NCBI GenBank assembly: GCA_023078685.1
Contig: JALGAS010000007.1
Span: forward strand, 1,488,001 to 1,552,000
Reading direction: 5' to 3'
Origin: Neopestalotiopsis rosae
Taxonomy: Eukaryota; Ascomycota; Sordariomycetes; Amphisphaeriales; Sporocadaceae
Length of the DNA stretch: 64,000 nucleotides
Under the pieces are notes generated by a model. The model was not told the DNA's origin and ran no database searches. It saw only the letters and a program-made list of their open reading frames with translations. Shown piece by piece: positions 31,683 to 42,615 of the stretch. Both the position numbers and the translations under genes were made by a program. Within the stretch, counting starts at the first letter, position 1; each line of letters opens with the position of its first letter.

Positions 31683-32700
31683 ATGGAAGGATATTGCAAA
31701 GTTGCTCGTTTTATGGGTAGGCAAGACGAGTACGCCATCTTTCGGCGATTCAGGATGCTCAATGCCCACAATTTGCTGTTTCTCCAAGCCGAACTTACAC
31801 ATTTGGAGGCCGAATTGTTCAGCCTGGCCCAACGAAACAGCCCCGACCGTCTCAGACCTAATCAAGATTGGTGGACATTGTACCATAGCGAGGAGACAGA
31901 CGATATGGAGCAATGGGACAAAGTTGTGGAGATTCGTGAGAAGCTTGAGCAGTATAGTCGGTCCACTTATTTTCACGGCTAGACAAGATGTCTACTGACT
32001 AATCCTTGTCAAATATTGCACAGACGATACCATCCTGAAGCAGTCGCAAATCGCGAAGCTCAGTCCACCTGCAGCATATGATCGAGACTTCTTCCGTTTG
32101 TGGCTTAAGCGACCAGACATGGGCAACTTCCCCATGAAGGGTCTCGATCAGGAATGCTATTCTGACAAACATGCCGACGATGTAGTCGCGCTCAACTCAC
32201 GACCCGCGCCAGACATATTTTCTCGATGGTTCACGTACTGCGTGGTTCCGTGGTGGCATCATTTCGTTGGGGAAAAGTTTAAAGTATGCAAACTCGCCCC
32301 CTTTCCGAGTATCGCGTAACCAGTAAGTGAAGACCAATGACAGGCCCCCATCGAGGATGGGCTCGACCAAGGCGTATACCGCTACAAGAACAGCATCCTC
32401 GCAGCCACAGTCCGCATCATCAGTACTGTGCTCGCTTCGCTATTTCCGGTGTGCTCCGTCACGGCTCTCTACTTCATCGAGGACAATTCTGTCCGCCTAG
32501 CTTCCGTGATTGCGGCATCTGGGTTATTTGCCTTGGCATTAGCTCTGATGACCAATGCTCGGATGATTGAAGTGTTTGCTGCGACTTCAGCGTGCGTACC
32601 TACAAATGGCCTTGTGGAAATTTTGCATTCAGCTCAATTCTTTAGATATGCCGCCGTAAATGTTGTATTCCTTACGAATACGGTCTATACAAAGGACTAG
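31683..32700 (+). CDS. DUF6594 family membrane protein (4 exons)
   Basis: Model: exons 31683-31956, 32024-32283, 32344-32591 and 32646-32700, 278 residues, all joins in frame. The order of motifs is that of the fungal DUF6594 family: GY-x-KVARFMGR, AIFRRFRMLNAHNLLFLQAE, LEAELFSLA, WDKVVEIREKLEQYN, LWLKRPDMGNFPMKG, FSRWFTYCVVPWWHHFVG, YRYKNSIL, then a hydrophobic C-terminus with three predicted membrane segments around STVLASLFPVCSVTALYF, ASVIAASGLFALALAL and the spliced AATSAYAAVNVVFL. The N-terminal two thirds should be a helical cytosolic domain. The biochemical role of the family is unknown to me. The gene sits between retropepsin-like and NACHT genes. Confidence 0.85.
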
Positions 32701-33830
32701 TGAAGTCTTGTGGACACTGCGCGTGTTCAAACGTCAGTCAGGGTGCAACGCGTGTCTAACGTTGATTGATACAATAAATGCACAACTGAGAAGTCAGCAA
32801 AAACACATACAGCCTCCTATAGTCTCTAGGCCTTTGCTGACAACGAATCAGGCAGTTTCAGTGGTCCACTCTCTTCGAGGTGTGGTATTCATAAGTATAG
32901 GTATGATCTCTCATGCACCGATCCATATGTAGTCATGGTGGTTATATGATTGGCTGACAGTCCGTGCCATTATAGAACTTGTGTCGGTTGTTTGTGAATA
33001 CGCGTATCGAAGCCACTTGGGAGCTAAAACGATAGTTCTAAAAGGGTAAAATAGCGCTAGGAGAAGTCGACGATGGTATCTCAAATCAAGGCGGGTTGGC
33101 CAAAAGTCCCCTCAAGCGTTTAAACCTCTACTTCTTCAAAACTGGGATGTTTTTGAATAAGCAAGGAGCAGTAGCGGGTGGCTAGGTGGAATGTAGGAAT
33201 GCAAAGAGCGCAGCGATTTCTTTTCTTTTTTTGAATCATCTTTATGATTTCTTAAGAGTACGTGAGAAGACTACAGATAAAACACATGCGCCAGCAACTG
33301 TCATCTGGCTTCATCACATATATCATGATGGTAATCGTATACTTTTTCTAACATGAAGAGTAGACTCACCTGTCGCATGTCTCAATGCGAATGCCCTCCA
33401 TAATTAGACCCCCCCCCCCCCCCCCCCCCCTCTCTTTCCCCTAAACAAATAGCAGCAAGTGATTTTTACATTACAGGAGGAGATAGGGCGTCTCCTTCGC
33501 ATATAATAAAGGTTTCTGGGACGCCAATTTCAGGCACAGAAAAATGACCCCAGTGGCAAACACTTCGTACGAGCAGGGTACCAGGCTATCGAACATGGCT
33601 CTTATTTAAATAGTTCACGCGGTAATCCCGTGGGCTGGACCGCATCAGGGGTTTCATGGTGCTTTTATCCCGTCTTTATCGGTATATAATGAGTTCATCA
33701 AACTTCAAATGCTAAATCTAGAACAATAGTCACGTCTATGAAATGTGGTGCGGTCAATTAAGGGCATACCGTAGCAGATATGTTGGATGATTTGGGGGCT
33801 GGTGGCTCAAATGGAAAGATGCGTTAGGCA
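32701..33830. other. Convergent intergenic region, 1.13 kb
   Basis: Separates the 3' ends of the DUF6594 and NACHT genes. Contains a 22-base cytosine run (33409-33430), TTTCTTTT tracts near 33220, and no supported gene. Confidence 0.55.
33409..33430. repeat. Homopolymer C(22) tract
   Basis: Twenty-two consecutive cytosines, followed by a short TCTCTTTCCCC stretch. The length may be unreliable in the assembly; the G-rich strand could form a quadruplex. Confidence 0.95.
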
Positions 33831-36800
33831 CTAGGCATGCCTTCTCCTCCCTTCTGCAGGGCCTTGATGGTATAATTCAACAATCTCAGTCCAAGGCATA
33901 CCCAGACTTGCCTCAATTCGCCTCATTCCAGCCAAGCTCTCCACCTGTACACCTGTGTCCGCACCATTTTGAAGGAGGAAGACGGTCATCTCAGCCAGAC
34001 CCCTCTGGACAGCTATGGTAAGAGGCTTCATGTTCTGAAACGAGTTTTTCCTGCCTGATCTGCAGCTTTCATTGATCTCGGCACCGTCTTGAAGACATGC
34101 ACTCGCAAGCTGTATCAGGTCCATATCGACGGCACATACAAAGATGTACTGGCGCAAAGTTGCCGGCATTATACATCCCTGAACCACAGCCATGTACTCC
34201 TCCAATTGAGGCCCCTGTAATTTACAGATACCTAATTGACTAGGCGCTAAGATAGAGGAGGGCCTTTGGTAGTCTAGCATCACTTGCGAAAATTGATTCT
34301 GCAAGAAAACTTCAAGCACCTGCGCATTACCTCCTCTTATAGCGTCTCCAAAAGGCTGACTAATACCCATCCAAATGTCTTCATATCTTTCAAGGCAGAA
34401 TCGAAGGGTTTGAATGTTCCCGTTTTCGATTGCTCGAGATGTTGCCAAGGAGAAATTGAATTCAGATGACTGGAATCTTTTCAAAATAAGCTTTATGGCT
34501 TTTTCTGAGCCACGACGAGCCGCATGTAGAAATAGACGAGATCCGTGGTTGTCATCAAGTGCTGGAGAAGGCAGGGCGTTTTGTAAGAGATCAATATCAT
34601 CCCGCTCAATTGCATCCCTGATAATCAACTCCAAATCGCGGATCGGGAAATTCGTGATGCTTGAAGTCATAGCAGTAGACGCCGTATCATTCGTTATGGC
34701 TGTGTGATGTGATTCGATATGAAGTTGTAGATCTCTCGAGGTTTGGAGTCCCAAGTCTGCAAACAAGCAGCTTAGTTCAGGGCATTTGTATAGTCGACTA
34801 TGAATTTGTATGTGCCTGTCTCGCTCTGATGATGTAGCGAAGCCTTGATTGTAAAACGAACAAAGGATTCGATCGCATTTGAAGAGCTGGCTTCCGTACG
34901 ACTGTGCCAGTTCTCGACAATCGCATCCAGGTTCATGTGTTGCGCCATGGCAGAGGAGTGACTCAAGACAACGCCTAAAACGCATGTGTGCCAATGGCAC
35001 TAGAGTCGGATCGTTGTAATTATACGTCAAATCGCTGTCTATTCAAATTTTAGCCCAATTACTTCATGGAGCTGGGATAGAATCAATTCAAACCTTTTTC
35101 CGTAACACTGGCATGCCGGCGTCGCACACACGATTCCGCTTGAGCCACCATTGACTGGAGGGAAGGATATGCATCCAGATAACCATACCTTGGATGCACT
35201 AGAACATCATTCCGCGGTTGGTAGCTATGGTTCTGTCGCCGACTGGCGAACTTCGACAAGGTTTTCAAGAGTTCCTGTGGAAGATTCTGGGACACGGCCG
35301 TGGATCCGTCACGTAAGTGCGTGAGCCATGTTGTTGCAGCGTACTCGAAGAGAATGAAGTCCTTTGACTTGATCTTCTCCTTTACTTCTTCTTCATTCCA
35401 CATTTCCGAGAAAAGATTCCGGAATGAATCGAAGCTCAAGTACGTCAAAAGTACTGAAGCTATTTTCTGATTTGACTCAATGATATTCAGGAAGCCTCCG
35501 TGTTCTTTGAAAATGTATCTGGTTCGCGAGTCAGCTATATTTATGCAAGGGCAATGTAAAACCTACTCCTTGGCACTGAAATGGACGAACCGAGCATAGC
35601 CGTTTTCCACGTCTAGTATTGGTCCACAGGTATGTTTTAGATCGCGAAGTGCCTTTCTGCTCATTCTGAAGCCCTCAGAACTAGGTTCTACCAGTAGAGC
35701 TTGCAAAATCTCATCTACTCGGAGATGTCGCGAATCAGAAGCACACCCCATCCACTGGAGGACTCGCTCGGCAGCAACACGTGTTCGATGAGGGCTTTTC
35801 TTGATCCTTTCTAATATCCTCGCATATCTGGCCAGATATTAGCGGATAGCAATGAGATTCGAGTCCTTTACTGACGCTTGGTCTAATCCTTCTGGGAGAT
35901 TCCGGAGTTCTTTACGGATCTCATCAGGGTTGTCAAGTGATTTAAGCATCTGCATCATAAGTTTCGCATACAGTATCATGCCTGTAATTAGTCGTTAGAT
36001 CCATCGTCATTTGAGACTCAAGAACCTTGCCTTTTGAGTGAGCTTGAATGAAATTTCTTGATGCTTCCACCTCGACAAGAATAGCTTCATCGGCGCCTAG
36101 TTCTGCCCATTGCCCAATTAGGAGCATTTCTTCGCTTTTCAAGTAAGCCAAAATGTCTAATTCATTGTGATGGTCGACGCGCAACTTGAAGTGGCACTTG
36201 TTGAGCTCTTTGTCTAGCAGAGGATCATTGCGGCAGCTAATGAGAAGCTTCAGATTATGGCATGCCCTCGTGGTCTCCAGTAAGGACTCGGCAAGAAATG
36301 ACCGACTATCCTCCGTCACTTCGTCGAGACCATCGATGATTATGTAAATTGTACCTTGATCTCTCACAAGATCCAAGAATAATTCCTTCACAAACTCGAC
36401 GTTTCCTGTCAACTCTCGGTGGTGGCGGACGTGCGCTTCTCGGACAACCTCTTGGAGTAGAGGCTGCTCGAAGAGCAACTGGAATATCAAGTTCTGAAAA
36501 ACCTTGAGGGGACGACCTTGCTCGAGATTTCTGTAAGTCAGGAAAGCGAAAATGACGGTCTCACCACAAGCCCGCATACTCTCGATGATTTTTGCCGACA
36601 ATACAGTTTTCCCTTCCAACCATCAGTCATTGGGTAATGGTGAGGATAGTTCAAATCAATAACATACCAGCTCCTGGTATTCCTTGGAGCCATAAACTTG
36701 GGTGTTTATGATTTTTTGCATCAGTCCACATCTTGTAGTCCTTATTCTTCAGGATCCATCCTCCCGAAGTAGTAGGAAATGGTCTGCGGAGTGCTTCAAG

Positions 36801-37705
36801 GTCGGAATCGTATAGATTGATTCTCAAGTCGGCCAGGAGCCCGTAGAAAAGTCTCTGTTGCTCTACTCTGCGCTGACGTTCAATCTCATCGTTCTCGTGC
36901 TGCCGCGATGAACGGGCCTGGAAGATGTTTTCAAGGGTAACCTCTTCTGTTAACAGTATTTTGTGCCTACTCATGCGGCCTTGGATCTGTGTGACTAGAT
37001 CCGTCGTTCTTGGCCAGAATGCTTCAAAGAATCGATCCCATTCTGTGCCAGCGGTATATTAGTAGGTACGAAAGTGATGGTCTGGATTTGATCCTACTTT
37101 TCCGCCCGAAGAAGTTCAGGAGAGCTAGGTGAAGATCAAGGATATCCTGATAGAACAGACACAAGACCCTCTTCACTCGGAGATTTTCGGGGAAGACGGA
37201 TGCCCAAGCGTGGAGATCGGGTAGAATTTGTCCAGTATCTCCAAGCACTTCCATAATTTTGTCGAAAGCCTTTGTGAGGTTGCTTGCAAACTGCAGGAAG
37301 TTGATGTCAGTGTCGCATATCTTTAGTGAGATACATTGTACCCACTCGTAGAATTAGTTTGAGTGGGCCCTTTCACAGTTAGCTGGAATAGCACAAATTG
37401 GTGACGAGACGTTCAAGTCTTCATACCCAAATCAGGGCCAATATGTCAGGCTTCACCTGCACAAATACTTCGACAGTGCTCTCGTATTGACTCAAGAATC
37501 TTAGGTACGGATCGAGTCTTTTGGATGCGCGCAGTGTATTTGACCGAGATTGCACAGCTTGTATCCTTGCAGTCTCTTCATAGATATCCGTGATGGATTG
37601 AGGAGTATCTAGATCAAGCTGATCCGCAGTGGGAACCCTATTCTTGAAGTCTTCGACTGCTTCCTTGAATGCTTCTACCATCCATGGATCAGGGTGGGGA
37701 GACAT
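33831..37705 (-). CDS. NACHT STAND protein with zinc-finger-like region and degenerate ankyrin repeats (9 exons)
   Basis: Model (minus): exons 37705-37427, 37369-37346, 37290-37098, 37042-36668, 36612-36031, 35981-35876, 35827-35567, 35518-35094 and 35038-33831, giving 1150 residues. The start is ATG 37705, as the longer upstream frame has no ATG. Residues about 1-250 match the N-terminal helical region common in fungal NACHT proteins (DUF7708-like; VEVFVQVKPDILALIWGPLKLILR, FDKIMEVLGDTG, FPENLRVKRVL). The NACHT has Walker A GIPGAGKT (about 287-294) and Walker B YIIIDGLDE (about 379-387). A winged-helix-like part follows (LPEGLDQAYARILERI, FVHFSAKEYIF). At about 800-860 are Cys/His-containing segments such as CDRILC and HIQIH followed by CPELSC and HIESHH, resembling two degenerate C2H2 fingers. 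The tail holds weak ankyrin-like repeats. Eight short introns; intron 5 (35982-36030) needs a GC donor. It is a candidate incompatibility or immune-type sensor, transcribed divergently from the SNF2 gene. Confidence 0.88.
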
Positions 37706-38390
37706 TTGAAAGACGCCCCTTGATATCAATGTAATGAGGCCGAATAACGAAACCAAAAGCCAGAGCCAGAGATGAAAAGTAGCGTTCAAGGTGTCAACGT
37801 TGCGGTGATGTTACCGTCATTCGCGTGGGGTCCGAAGCTTGTTTTACAGTTGCCGAGAGGGAAAAAAAAGAGGCGAGAAAAAAAGAGAGAAAATCTGCTT
37901 GAAAACGGAATCAGAACATACGTATAATTGGTTGCCAAAGAGTGTACGGTACGGGAGGTAAAGACTGTACGGCTGAATAGATTCAGCCCAGCAATCGAAG
38001 TCCGTGAGAGCCCAACAGCACCGCCCCCGCCACGCGTAGCCCGAAGCGAACGACATGCGTAGCGATTACTTTTGACCAGGGGATGAGAAAATTTCGAGTG
38101 TTATCAATAACCAATCATCTTTGCCCGGGCCCTTCCCCGCGGCAGATGCCAACTTCCATTCAATCGCACGACCAGGCAGCTGTCGAAACAGATCGGCAAT
38201 GCATGCCCTTGTGTATCACTTTGATTAACATAATCAACCACAAACCTCACTCTCGTCCATGTTCCACGATTTGCTCGATTTTTGCGATACTTCATGTTCA
38301 CTGAGAGGTACGTGACTCGGCCAGGTTTTCCCAATTTTATCTACGTCCCACTTGATTGAGTTAAGTCAGCCGCATCAGATCATCTTCGAA
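37706..38390. promoter_or_regulatory. Bidirectional promoter region between NACHT and SNF2 genes
   Basis: 0.69 kb shared upstream region. CCAAT-type boxes occur on both strands (for example AACCAATCAT near 38107 and ATTGGTTGCC near 37927), with a GC-rich GCCCGGGCCC block near 38125. Purine-rich AAAAAAAAGAG tracts near 37863 would be pyrimidine-rich leader on the minus strand. Co-regulation is possible but unproven. Confidence 0.45.
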
Positions 38391-41300
38391 ATGACGCCCG
38401 AAGAAGATCGCCCCGTTGGCGACGCGAAGAGATCATATGACACTTTATTGGGGGACAGCTCGCCGGTCGCCCATAGCCCGTCCCCACGACCTTTGCCCAT
38501 CACCAAACGGCCTTGTACCCCGAGCACAAGGGTCGTCTCTCTTCACTTTGATGAGAGCACAAAATCATGCAGAGATCTCGACGAATTATGGCCTGAAGAA
38601 CTGATTGAAATGAACGGTGGTGGATTTACGCGCGCATACGACAACACTGTCACACCGTCTATTGACTCAGGTTAGTGGCCCCGTGATCTCGATGTAGGCA
38701 TGGATAGAATGGGCAGGAATGATCAATGGAATTGAAATCCTGAAGTTAGCTCCACGGATGGTATGATAATCTCTGACATAGAGCATTGGTCCTTTGACCC
38801 ACCAGGTACTGTTGAAATCGAGTCTCTGAGCTCTGTACAAACAGTATTAGTTCAACCGACAGACAGTAAGGGCTTGACCGTTGAATGTAACGGAGCACTG
38901 AAACAAAATTTTGACACATGCTTTGGAATGGTGTGTGCATGAATATTTCTTGATAGGCACGTGTATCCCATTCTTACAAAATACAGATACATATCAAAGT
39001 CTCTAAACTACACTGCGATGATTCAGAATTGTCGACGATCCGTACAGCACACCTCAAGCCGCTTGGGAGCCACATAGGAATCTTCGATGCTGCAGATGAA
39101 CGTTATCGTGGGTCGATCGATGGGTGTCTGACGGCGGGAATTGAAGACCTGCAGCATGAATTCGCTGTGCGAGTCTCCATTGACATGATATTTGAGCCAT
39201 CGAGTATTGCCGTTACAATATATGGTCACCGAGCACAGTCAGAACAGATTGGAGATTATCTAGCAGACCGCGGGCTCTTCTTACAGCCTCCGTCGGCCTA
39301 TGATGAATCCACCTCTTATTTCAACCCGCAATACCTTGTCCCCCCAGGTGAAAAGTTTGAAACAACTTTGGAAATGGATATTGATGAGCCTTGCGAGAGT
39401 AAACCTCTCAGATCAAATCAAAAATCAAGGATCATGCAAGTACTCGACGAGAATATATGCGAAACCATGTATTCTGAAGTCACCGTCAGCAACAGGCTGG
39501 TCACGACTTTGAAAGAGTACGTGGATCTTTAATAATGTCCTCATCGTCAGCCACTAATTCAGCTATAGGTATCAAATAGTGGCGCTGGCAATGATGGCGG
39601 AAAAGGAAAGAGAATGGTCTATCGAAAGTCGATTCCCGTCTCTGTGGAACGAGATTGGAACATCTGAATACAGTGGCCGCAAGATGTAAGTGGAAGACTA
39701 TCTTTAGCAATTGGCCTCGAAGCACTAATAATCCTATGCATTAACAGATACTTGAATAATGTCACTGGCGAGCGAACGGCTCAAAGACCCATCTCTTGCT
39801 TGGGTGGAATTCTGGCGGACGTAGGTCAACAAAACATTAGGACTTATATGGAGTGCTGACACGCCGCTCCGCAGGACATGGGTCTAGGGAAAACGTTGAC
39901 GACTCTTGCGCTCATAGTGGGGTCGCTCAATGATTTCCAACCTCAACAGCTTACCGACGTAGCTCAGGCAGAATGCAAATGCACCCTGATAGTGGTACCG
40001 TTGTCATGTAAGCTCCTGAATATGCTACACCTCTAGCCACCCCAGACTATCGGTATCTAATCAGTCTATAGCCTTGATGAGTTGGGAGGAGCAAATACAA
40101 AGGTGAGTTCCGATGTTTGACAGTCATTTATGAAGACCTTTGTGACTTGGATACTTACTGGCCTAGACATATTAAGAAAGATACACTAAAGTATCTCAAA
40201 TACTACGGCCGGTCAAAAAGGGGCTTTGACAGCAATATTGAGGCTTATCACGTAGTCCTTACGACATATGACACGCTAAGAAAAGAGTTCACAGATGCAA
40301 CCAAGTTCAATTCGAGCAGCACTGGAAAATTAAGGCAGGTTGTTTGGGCAAGAGTAGTCCTGGACGAAGGTACCCTCCCAGCCAAATCTTGCGGCGAGGA
40401 TCTTATTGCTAACGGCTGAGGAGCACACATTATACGCAACCCTTCGTCCAAGATATTCCAGGCCGTTTCATCGCTGAAGGCCAGATATCGGTGGTGTTTA
40501 ACCGGAACCCCGATCCAAAACTTCGTCCAGGACCTCAGATCTCTTGTGGCATTCCTCCGAATCGATACCTTCTCCGACCAGAAGAAATTCGAAAGGCTGA
40601 TCGCTGACCCAATAAGTCGCAATGACGATGAGGGCTTCCAAAAGCTGAAGCTACTTTTCCAGGGTATAGCCCTCAGGCGCACAAAAGCATCAGTAATGCA
40701 AGAATTGAACCTCCCTCCAAGGCGTGTTAAGGTGGAGCTGGTGGAACTAAAGCGAAATGAGAGACATCTTTACGATATCATCAAGAACTCCGGAGCTTTA
40801 TTCATCAGCCAGCACAAGAAACACTCCGTCCTGCAGACGATTCTCAAGCTCCGCCAGATCGCGAATCATGGCCGTGATCTCCTACCCGAGGGACTACTTC
40901 GAAGCGTAGACAGACTCGGGATGGGTGCTCTTTTAGACCTGGCAAGCGACACATGCGAAGCTTGTGGTGTCACGATCAAGCAGAATAACGTCGAGGAGCA
41001 ACTTGCCTTCGTGGAGTGCGCGCACCAGATCTGCACCAGGTGCTCTTCGGTGACAACAGAAAATACACTGACGGGAGCCAAATGCCCGCTCTGCTATGGT
41101 GACGGCGCCCTGGGTCGCAAGAACAGTTCCCGAGAGCTCTCGCAGCAGGCAAAGGGAAGACCCGCAAGCTCCTACGAACCGTCATCAAAGGTTGAGGCAC
41201 TGCTAAGAAATCTTGAGGCAGACCGAAGTGAAGCTTCTGGTTGCAACGAGTCCCGAAAGAGGTACCAAGCTATGCAGAACCACCATCACTTGCAATACTA

Positions 41301-42001
41301 ACTGCTCCCAGCGTCATCTTCTCCTGCTGGTCTGGCATGCTCAATCTCACGGCAATGGCACTGCAAAAGGCGGGTATCGGGTACGTGCGCTTTGACGGCG
41401 CTGCAAACGAGGCCGCGCGACGCCAAGCGTTGGGCAGATTTCGCAATGACGACTCGATCACTGTTTTCTTGGCGACGATAGGCACTGCTGGAGTCGGGTA
41501 AGGTCTTCCCCGGGTTTTACCTCCCCTTTGAGAAGCGTGCGACTCACTGAATTGCTCCGCGTAGCCTAGACTTGACCGTTGCAAGCCGGGTGCACCTTTT
41601 GGAGCCTCAATGGAATCCAATGGTTGAACAACAAGCCCTTGATCGAGTTTTTCGACTCGGACAGACGAGAGATGTACTCGCCATATCGTACATCATGGCT
41701 GGAGAAGACTCTGTTGATAAGGTAATGACGCAGCTATAATCCCCACAATGGCATATCTAACGTCTATTGCAGTATATCAAGCAGATACAGGAGCGGAAGC
41801 TTAATGTGGTGCAAATTTGCGTCGATGGTGACAGCGGCGAGAGTGTTGCAGAGTCTGCATCGCAATGGGTAGAGGTAAGCTTGCGCGAGCATCATCTCAC
41901 ACACTTTTATCATTGGAGGCATCGCTAATACTTAGCCTGGTAGTCGATCACGAAAATTACAACAAATCAGTTCACTGGAAGCGATCAGGCTCGGTGATTG
42001 A
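38391..42001 (+). CDS. SNF2-family ATPase with internal RING (Rad5/HLTF type), 13 exons
   Basis: Model: exons 38391-38670, 38746-38930, 38987-39516, 39569-39685, 39748-39820, 39875-40007, 40072-40102, 40167-40369, 40424-41261, 41312-41497, 41565-41721, 41773-41874 and 41936-42001, giving 966 residues. The start ATG 38391 is the first in frame. The last acceptor is ambiguous: 41935 gives a stop at 42001, and 41943 gives a stop at 41997. Motifs in order: Walker A DMGLGKT (about 396-402), LIVVPLS, DEAH (516-519, rebuilt by the intron ending at 40423), LTGTPIQN, RRTK, a RING-like Cys/His set starting C695-x2-C and continuing CAHQICTRC and CPLC, then VIFSCWSGML, DGAANEAARRQALGRF and QQALDRVFRLGQTRDV. 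This layout, a RING between the helicase halves, is that of Rad5/Rad16/HLTF proteins, nuclear DNA translocases that also act as ubiquitin ligases in damage tolerance or chromatin work. No HIRAN domain was recognised in the N-terminal third, so it may be one of the fungal-specific paralogues. Confidence 0.88.
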
Positions 42002-42615
42002 GATTAACACTAAGTGATCGGAGCTGGCCAATATTGTCGTTAGTGTTTGGGAGATGTCATGTCATTGGTGTTGCTTCAAATCATACAACGAAGCTTGACT
42101 ATATTCATGCATTCTTGCGCTCAAGACACTTCCATCGTCATCACAAGACAGTAATCAGACTAGTACACAGTTTAGAATCACCCCATATTCTATACTCGTG
42201 CCAAGGAATGCGTGACCTGAGTGTAGGGCTGAGGAAGCCAGGTCACAACTAGTCTCATCATAGTCTATGAGCTGTTGCAATGTTTGAGAGGGTTTGGCCA
42301 GAGGAACGTGCATTAAGGTTTTCCTGCTGATCCAAAGTGGCCCCTCATGATCCAAAGACTCGCCGAAGATAATTACTTCCAGTCAGAAATACCACGGCAT
42401 TCAGCTGTTCTGTGAATACGGCTACAAAGTCGGATTCATGGATATAAAAGGAATGTCAAGATGGCCATGCAAGAAGCAGAGACAATGAAAGCAGCCAACA
42501 GATACAAGCATTTCTTCAAGAGCTACTTGGGTATTTGTCCATTTTCAAGTGGAATTCAAACAAAAATTACATATCAAGATACAGATTCAGCTTTACACTT
42601 CATTGAGTTGCAATC
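42002..42615. other. Intergenic region, 0.61 kb
   Basis: Contains a perfect 8-base inverted repeat, GTGACCTG (42212-42219) and CAGGTCAC (42239-42246), a possible hairpin in the SNF2 3' UTR. Otherwise promoter of the phosphatase-family gene, with CAAACAAAAATTACA-type leader sequence. Confidence 0.5.

Noticed and set aside
37706..37789. Longer N-terminus of the NACHT protein with a hydrophobic helix
   Set aside because: The frame before 37705 has no ATG (it would start with TTG), so the hydrophobic stretch is likely leader.
40370..40423. Frameshift or stop within the SNF2 helicase motif II
   Set aside because: A 54-base GT-AG intron with a GCTAAC branch site explains it and restores DEAH exactly.
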